Positions 58,850-64,000 of a DNA stretch of 64,000 nucleotides are shown one piece after another. The stretch comes from Batkoa obscura (taxonomy: Eukaryota > Entomophthoromycota > Entomophthoromycetes > Entomophthorales > Batkoaceae). The notes below the pieces were generated by a model. That model ran no database searches, had not been told where the DNA came from, and saw only the letters and a program-made list of their open reading frames with translations. A program made the translations under genes and the position numbers. Location of the stretch: positions 682,001 through 746,000 of the forward strand of contig JASVEC010000018.1 in NCBI GenBank assembly GCA_030770535.1, read 5' to 3'. The number at the start of each line of letters is the position of its first letter. Position 1 is the stretch's first letter.

Positions 58850-60194
58850 TTTTTTTGAAATTGTTATATTAAATATTTTTATAAACTATAGTTCCATAGC
58901 TTTTTTTAACAGTATTTACCAAAATTCTAAATGAAGGAACAACTTGAATGAAATCTATCAAAATCAGCATATTCTTTACTCAACAAACCTTGAAAAAGTA
59001 TGTTATCAAATATAACCAAAACAAATAGTCTAATTTTAATGATCGCTATCAACTTTTAACAACACTTATAGTTAGATTCCTAGCTTAGAATCTCTAAGCT
59101 GCTTTTTATTTATTTTGAGGATCTAATTCCTATAAACATATATGTCAAAATCTTAAATATAAAGATGATATTTATGTATATAACTTTAAAGACTGACATC
59201 ATTAGAGTTTACCCACTCCTTATTTCATTAAAACGAAATTTAAGTCAAGTCTTTTTTATAACACTAAATTCTTGAAAATATTCTATTTTCATATATTAGA
59301 ATTTATAATTAGTATTATGATTTTAAGGATAAAGTGTTATTCTATACAGCGAAAATCGGCTAATCTAAGCAAACAGGTTGAAATTCTAACAAATGTCAAG
59401 AAAATCACGATTTTTATCTCAATGGCTTGAAATCCAGTCAACCAAGTTAATAAACTTTAAAGTTAATTATGACTTCCTCAAATGAATTCAATACCTGGTA
59501 CAGAGTTCGCTTAAATTGTGTAAATGTTTATAATCATTCATTAGATTAATAATCAAAAACATATAAAAAGTAAGGCCCAATTAGAAAACCGCCAAATATA
59601 GTACTAATGATTACCGACAAGGAAAAAGGAAAAAAACCAAATGAAATAATTTAGGAAGAGCAATTCCTAATTATTCTTAAGTTTAAATTTAACTAAATAA
59701 AAATAAAATGTAATGATTTTATCAAAGTTCGCTTCTAAAATTAACATTTGATTTTTGAAAAACTATGATTAATTGATACTTCTGGTGTATCATTTTAATA
59801 TGTAATAAAATAAACTAGCTGTTAAATATGATTATCTTTGTATACTGAAAATTCATCAAAATTCCATAAAATAGGCTAGCAAATCCTTTAAATTACCCAT
59901 TCACACAATAGATAACTTGCTATATCCCTTGTATATTTTATGACCCGAAATCTTCCTTAAATAGAAAATCTCCCTTAACAGAAAACGATCATTATAAATC
60001 TTTCATTTTTAATTGAATTATCCATTAAATCCCAGATTGAAGTGACTTTCTAAATATAGACAAACTATAAAATCAACGTCATTTAGTAGCAAATTTAATT
60101 TAAGGGGGACTAGGTATATAAGCTCTTGAGATGACGATAACTCATTTTATCGTTTTATCTTTTTTTTGAAGATTAATAATTATTTTTAATCCAT

Positions 60195-61922
60195 ATGGCT
60201 TCAAGTAAGTTATTAAATAGTAGGAAAGTCCCACTGTCACATTATGTCCACTCAGTATTGATGGTTGGTATCTCTTTGGTGTGGTTACTTTTATTACCAG
60301 TAAGATTAACTTTAGCAGTACCACTTTCTTTTATTTCTGCTTTTTTCGCTTTTTTCCGTAAAACTAGTTTATATACTAGATTTATTGATTTCGCTACCGA
60401 AAATCATACCTTTTTCGTTGTTGCTATTGCTTTACCTTTATCATTTGTTTGGGATATCATTTATGCAGCCCGTGATTGGTACGTTCAAATCTTTTTAGCT
60501 GCTCCTCTTTTACATAATGAAAGGGTTGCTGAAGTTCAGAGACAAGTAAAGGAATGGAATGCTAAAGGTCGTCCAAATAAAATGTGCACTGCTCGCCCAG
60601 CTTGGCAAACAATGTCTACACGTACCGCTACTTTTAAAAATGATTGTACTATGATAAACGTAGATTTACATGATATTCTTGAAGTTGACCAGGAGCGTAT
60701 GATTGTCCGTTGTGAGCCTTTGGTCAATATGGGACAACTTTCACGCCATCTTCTTCCCCTTGGTTATTCCCCAGCAATTATGATTGAAATGGAAGATCTT
60801 ACTGTAGGTGGTTGTCTTATGGGAATAGGTATTGAAACTAATTCTCACATTTATGGTACACTCGCAGATACTGCTGTCTCATATGAAGTTGTCGTTGCTG
60901 ATGGTTCTCTAGTCAAATGCTCAAGCACTGAAAATCCAGATTTGTTTTATGCTCTTCCTTGGAGTCATGGTACCTTAGGCTTCTTAGTCTCTGTTGAACT
61001 TAAAATTATTCCTTGCAAATCCCATATGCATATGACTTACATTCCATGTCACACTCTTGAAGAATCCACTGAGCGTATGCAAGAGTTAACTAGCCGTACA
61101 AATCCTCCACAATTCTTGGAGGTTACTGTCTATTCACGCCAAAAGAGTGTAATTATGGTTGGTGAGTATGCCGATGTTACTAATAATGAACAAAAAAGAA
61201 AGGTAAATCATGTTAATTATTTCTGGAAGCCATGGTTCTTCAAACACGCTGAATCATCCTTATATAAAGGTCAATTTGATGAATATCTTCCTCTTCGCCA
61301 TTATATACATCGTCACACCCGTAGTATTTTCTGGGAATTAGAAGATCTTATTCCATTTGGAAATGCCACGTGGTACCGCTATTTATTTGGGTGGTTAGGT
61401 GCACCTAAGGTTTCAATCCTTAAGTTGGTTACCCATACCCCTGAAATCAGAAAGAAGACCGTTTATAATCATGTTGTTCAAGATGTTATGGTTCCAATTA
61501 AACATATGAAAGAAGCCATTGAACTCTTTGATGATGAGTTCTCTATTTACCCACTCCTTTACTACCCAGTCAAGTTCTTCAAGCGTCCAGAAGGTTACTC
61601 TGGTTTTGTACGTGATCCAAAGAACGTAGTAGAAGGTAGTACCCCACCATATGAAATGTATTTTGATTTGGGAGCTTATGGTATCCCACCAGCAGTTAAA
61701 AAAGGAAAAGAATTTGATGCTGCCAAAGCTGTAAGAGCTATGGAAGAGTTTACTCGTAGCCTCGGAGGCGCACAGATGCTTTATGCTGATATTTTTATGA
61801 CTCGCGATGAATTTGAAGAGATGTTTGATCATAACAATTATCGTGAAGCCAGAGAAAAATATGGGGCTATCGATGCTTTCCCAGAAGTTTGGGATAAAGT
61901 AAAACCACAATACTTAAAATAA
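60195..61922 (+). CDS. DHCR24: Delta(24)-sterol reductase (DHCR24/Dwarf1 family, FAD-dependent)
   Basis: Reduces the C24-C25 double bond in the sterol side chain (desmosterol to cholesterol in animals) at the ER. A single 575-residue exon. An N-terminal membrane anchor (about residues 15-50, VLMVGISLVWLLLLPVRLTL) is followed by an FAD-binding PCMH-type domain: NAKGRPNKMCTARPAWQTMS, MINVDLHDILEVDQERMIVR, EPLVNMGQLSRHLLPLGYSP, LTVGGCLMGIGIETNSHIYG and LPWSHGTLGFLVSVELKIIP. The C-terminal substrate domain includes YYxPWFFKHA-type text (FWKPWFFKHAESSLYKGQFD), PLRHYIHRHTRSIFWELEDL, PFGNATWYRYLFGWLGAPK, YFDLGAYGIPP, QMLYADIFMTRDEFEEMFD and DAFPEVWDKV. These follow human DHCR24 in order. Codon use is less A/T-skewed than neighbours, suggesting high expression. 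Pairs functionally with DHCR7 at 5206-6741. Confidence 0.95.
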   Translation: MASSKLLNSRKVPLSHYVHSVLMVGISLVWLLLLPVRLTLAVPLSFISAFFAFFRKTSLYTRFIDFATENHTFFVVAIALPLSFVWDIIYAARDWYVQIFLAAPLLHNERVAEVQRQVKEWNAKGRPNKMCTARPAWQTMSTRTATFKNDCTMINVDLHDILEVDQERMIVRCEPLVNMGQLSRHLLPLGYSPAIMIEMEDLTVGGCLMGIGIETNSHIYGTLADTAVSYEVVVADGSLVKCSSTENPDLFYALPWSHGTLGFLVSVELKIIPCKSHMHMTYIPCHTLEESTERMQELTSRTNPPQFLEVTVYSRQKSVIMVGEYADVTNNEQKRKVNHVNYFWKPWFFKHAESSLYKGQFDEYLPLRHYIHRHTRSIFWELEDLIPFGNATWYRYLFGWLGAPKVSILKLVTHTPEIRKKTVYNHVVQDVMVPIKHMKEAIELFDDEFSIYPLLYYPVKFFKRPEGYSGFVRDPKNVVEGSTPPYEMYFDLGAYGIPPAVKKGKEFDAAKAVRAMEEFTRSLGGAQMLYADIFMTRDEFEEMFDHNNYREAREKYGAIDAFPEVWDKVKPQYLK

Positions 61923-62305
61923 GGACTCCCTTCCTATAAGGTATTTTAAAATTTTCTCTGCTTTATAGCATAATTTAATTGAATAAAATTCAAAATAAAT
62001 ATTTCAAATTGATAGCTGCTTTTATCTAATTACTTTACATTAAATAACAATCAAATTTTTAAGATATTTTCAAGCTTTAAAGACATTTAAAAAAACAAAC
62101 AATTGTTACAGATTACTTCCATTTAAACTTCTTTTGACGACTATAGTTTCAATATTGTATAAGTAATTTATGTCTTATGATTGTAGTTGATGCATATAAT
62201 TATAGATAAGCAAAATTGATATAAAAGTTAAAGTATTTTAATCTTTTAAAAATAACGACATTAAATTTAAATATTGAAAAAAGTTTTGTTTAATAATACT
62301 ATTAC
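61923..62305. other. Intergenic spacer
   Basis: 3' flank of DHCR24 up to the tRNA; nothing recognised. Confidence 0.4.
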
Positions 62306-62328
62306 TGCGCCCACCGCGGATTGAACGC

Positions 62329-62372
<44 letters not shown>

Positions 62373-62378
62373 AGCCGC
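62306..62378 (-). tRNA. tRNA-Phe (GAA), no intron
   Basis: On the minus strand the sequence folds as a standard tRNA. Acceptor GCGGCTA pairs with TGGGCGC (one G-G mismatch); D arm GCTC/GAGC around AGTTGGGA; anticodon stem TCAGA/TCTGA with loop CTGAAGA (anticodon GAA); T arm CCGCG/CGCGG with loop TTCAATC. Discriminator base is A. 73 nt without CCA. The mismatch in the acceptor stem is the only oddity. Confidence 0.93.
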
Positions 62379-64000
62379 CAATTTCATATTAGTCTAGTTA
62401 CAAAATATATATAAATATTGCAAATAGAAATTTTATAAAAACTAATATTAATACTTTGCAGCTTCGTTTCTATACAAAACGATCTATTTTGGAATGTTTT
62501 TGACTACATATTTTATTTCTTATAGGAGTTTTTAGCATTTTATTTATATAAATTACTGGTTAAAAGTAAGTTTTGTTTTGTTTATATCTACCAACACAAT
62601 ACATTGCATTCAGTTATCTATGTAATACTAAAAAACGAATCAAACGACTGCTTGTAAAGAAATCTTAGAGGAAAACTTATAAAATTCCATAGTTGTAAAG
62701 CATAATTATATTTGAAGCTTTATTTGGGGATATCTGTTTTAAGAAATTCATTGAGATTTTTCCACTTGATAGCACAAAAAAAGAAAAAAAAGTGGTGAAA
62801 TCAAAAAACACTCTTACTTTTATACTACTAGAAAAAATCTACATTATGGTAGTAGAAAAAGTAAAATTAGAGTGAGAAAGAATGCGTTGTAAATAGCATA
62901 CATATTGAAAGAAATTATTAAACACACTTCTTTAATAATTCTATTACATATATATGTAGATCAGTATGTTTGATTTAAACGATGCTATATATCTATAATA
63001 GTAACAATGCTCATTAGTTATAATATAATATTCATTTCAAACTTATTAATCTTAATTAAATTACATTATTTTCTTTTAAATGATATAAAACGAACTCTAC
63101 AACTTAATAAAATTGCTACAGAACCTTTGACATAAATGTGAGCTGAGCTATCTAAATGGATTTGGGATCAAATACGCTTAAAAACTTAATCTTATAGTCA
63201 TATAAACACCCTAAAATAAACAAGCCAACTCTAAACTGATCTTTCCACTTTGTAAGCATTTTAAAATGAATGAATCCCGCAATAACAGTAGTTTTAAAAT
63301 AAGGAGACCTTTATATCCTATCAGGAAATCAATGCTACTATTAATTATTCATATTTCAAGACATAATATTTATTTGTGTCAAATATACAGATCTTTCCTT
63401 ACATTGGCTCATTTTAAAAAACATTTGAACTTTATAAGTATTCGTTTTATCTCTTAAATTCCAACATAACTTACACGGTTTAGTTATATTAATTTTTAGC
63501 TAAAGTGCCAAAGGCATGGAAATAAAAATAACTTTATACCGCCATCAAATAGATATTTGTTATATATATTTAAAAGAGGAATCGTTTTTGATTTGTAACA
63601 TTTATTCCTCTTTGCGAAAATAACTTTAAGGCTGTTCTGTTGCCTTTTGTTAGGTAAGGCTTTTGGTATGTTTGATATAGAACTATGCTAAGACAAGCTA
63701 TATGATTTTCTAATAGAAATAATAGTTGGATATTTACTACTTTATAATTAATTATATCAGTGCGAATTTGTTTAAAATAGCTTAAACCGAGATAATTTAT
63801 TCTAAAATTAAATTTCAATTTGAAAATGATAAGTTATAAAATCTGTAAGTTTGTTCTTTTCTAAAACTACATCCATTTTTATTAATCTTTAACAACTTCA
63901 ACATTTATAAAATCCAATATCAAGATTTAGTTTATAATCTTTTTTAGTAACTTTAGTCTTATACTGTTTAACATCAAATTTATATTTAATACAATATCAC
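62379..64000. other. Gene-poor right end of the window
   Basis: A+T-rich with one decayed repeat copy (62722-62818). No open frame here shows homology or a convincing exon structure. Confidence 0.45.
62722..62818 (+). repeat. MITE-like repeat, degenerate copy 16
   Basis: Left end TATTTGGGGATATCTGTTTT, core TTTTTCCACTTGATAGCAC and AGTGGTGAAATCAAAAAACA are recognisable; the right terminus is eroded. Confidence 0.65.

Larger units (their letters stand above)
55933..60194. other. 4.3-kb gene-free, repeat-rich region
   Basis: Contains six copies of the ~105-bp repeat between 56471 and 58849 in both orientations, including an abutting pair. From 58850 to 60194 I see no repeat copy and no coding homology. 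Short open frames here fall in the repeats or are random. Confidence 0.55.

Overview
The window is strongly A+T-rich eukaryotic DNA with intron-rich genes. Most introns are about 45-60 bp with GT..AG ends. The gene content points to a fungus: a fungal Cdc14-type septation protein, the WD40-M20 fusion Dug2, a Pff1-type vacuolar protease, His6, and Set2 with a C-terminal WW domain. It also carries genes usually lost in Dikarya yeasts but kept in early-diverging fungi and animals: FANCI, TMEM94, CCDC174, a UHRF1-like gene, the sterol reductases DHCR7 and DHCR24, and the complex I 75-kDa subunit. My best guess is an early-diverging fungus of the Entomophthorales/zygomycete type; this is inference from gene content. 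TAA, TAG and TGA all end well-recognised genes, so the genetic code looks standard.

Layout. 0-9 kb: SET2 (minus, runs off the left edge), SKP1, DHCR7 and the tiny three-exon V-ATPase subunit e gene. 9.4-13.3 kb: HIS6 (ten exons), then a decayed UHRF1-like gene (UBL-PHD-SRA-RING) with many stops and frameshifts. 13.7-23.2 kb: an Mtf1-like mitochondrial transcription factor convergent with a complete FANCI, then CCDC174 and mitochondrial ribosomal protein bS6m. 23.5-30.3 kb: complex I 75-kDa subunit and the first Pff1-like M28 protease. 30.4-30.9 kb: an old degenerate array of roughly 24-bp units. 31.9-47.9 kb: a dense block with a FANCB/FAAP100-like candidate, a 2-aminomuconate-deaminase-like RidA protein, DUG2, Cdc14, a cis-prenyltransferase, TMEM94 and a Bna7-like kynurenine formamidase.

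From about 48 kb the character changes. A tail-to-tail pair of small secreted six-cysteine proteins, a hemerythrin-like gene and a second Pff1 paralog sit in long gene-poor stretches. At least ten of sixteen copies of one ~105-bp palindromic MITE-like repeat lie between 50.8 and 58.9 kb. One copy lies inside a hemerythrin intron and accounts for that intron's extra length. The window ends with DHCR24, a tRNA-Phe(GAA) and a gene-poor tail.

Themes. DHCR7 and DHCR24 together imply sterols with saturated delta-7 and delta-24 bonds (cholesterol-like end products) rather than plain ergosterol. FANCI with its conserved ubiquitin-acceptor lysine context, plus a FANCB/FAAP100-like gene, suggests a retained Fanconi anaemia crosslink-repair pathway. 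The broken UHRF1-like gene bears on maintenance of DNA methylation. The MITE-like family is the most abundant unexplained element.
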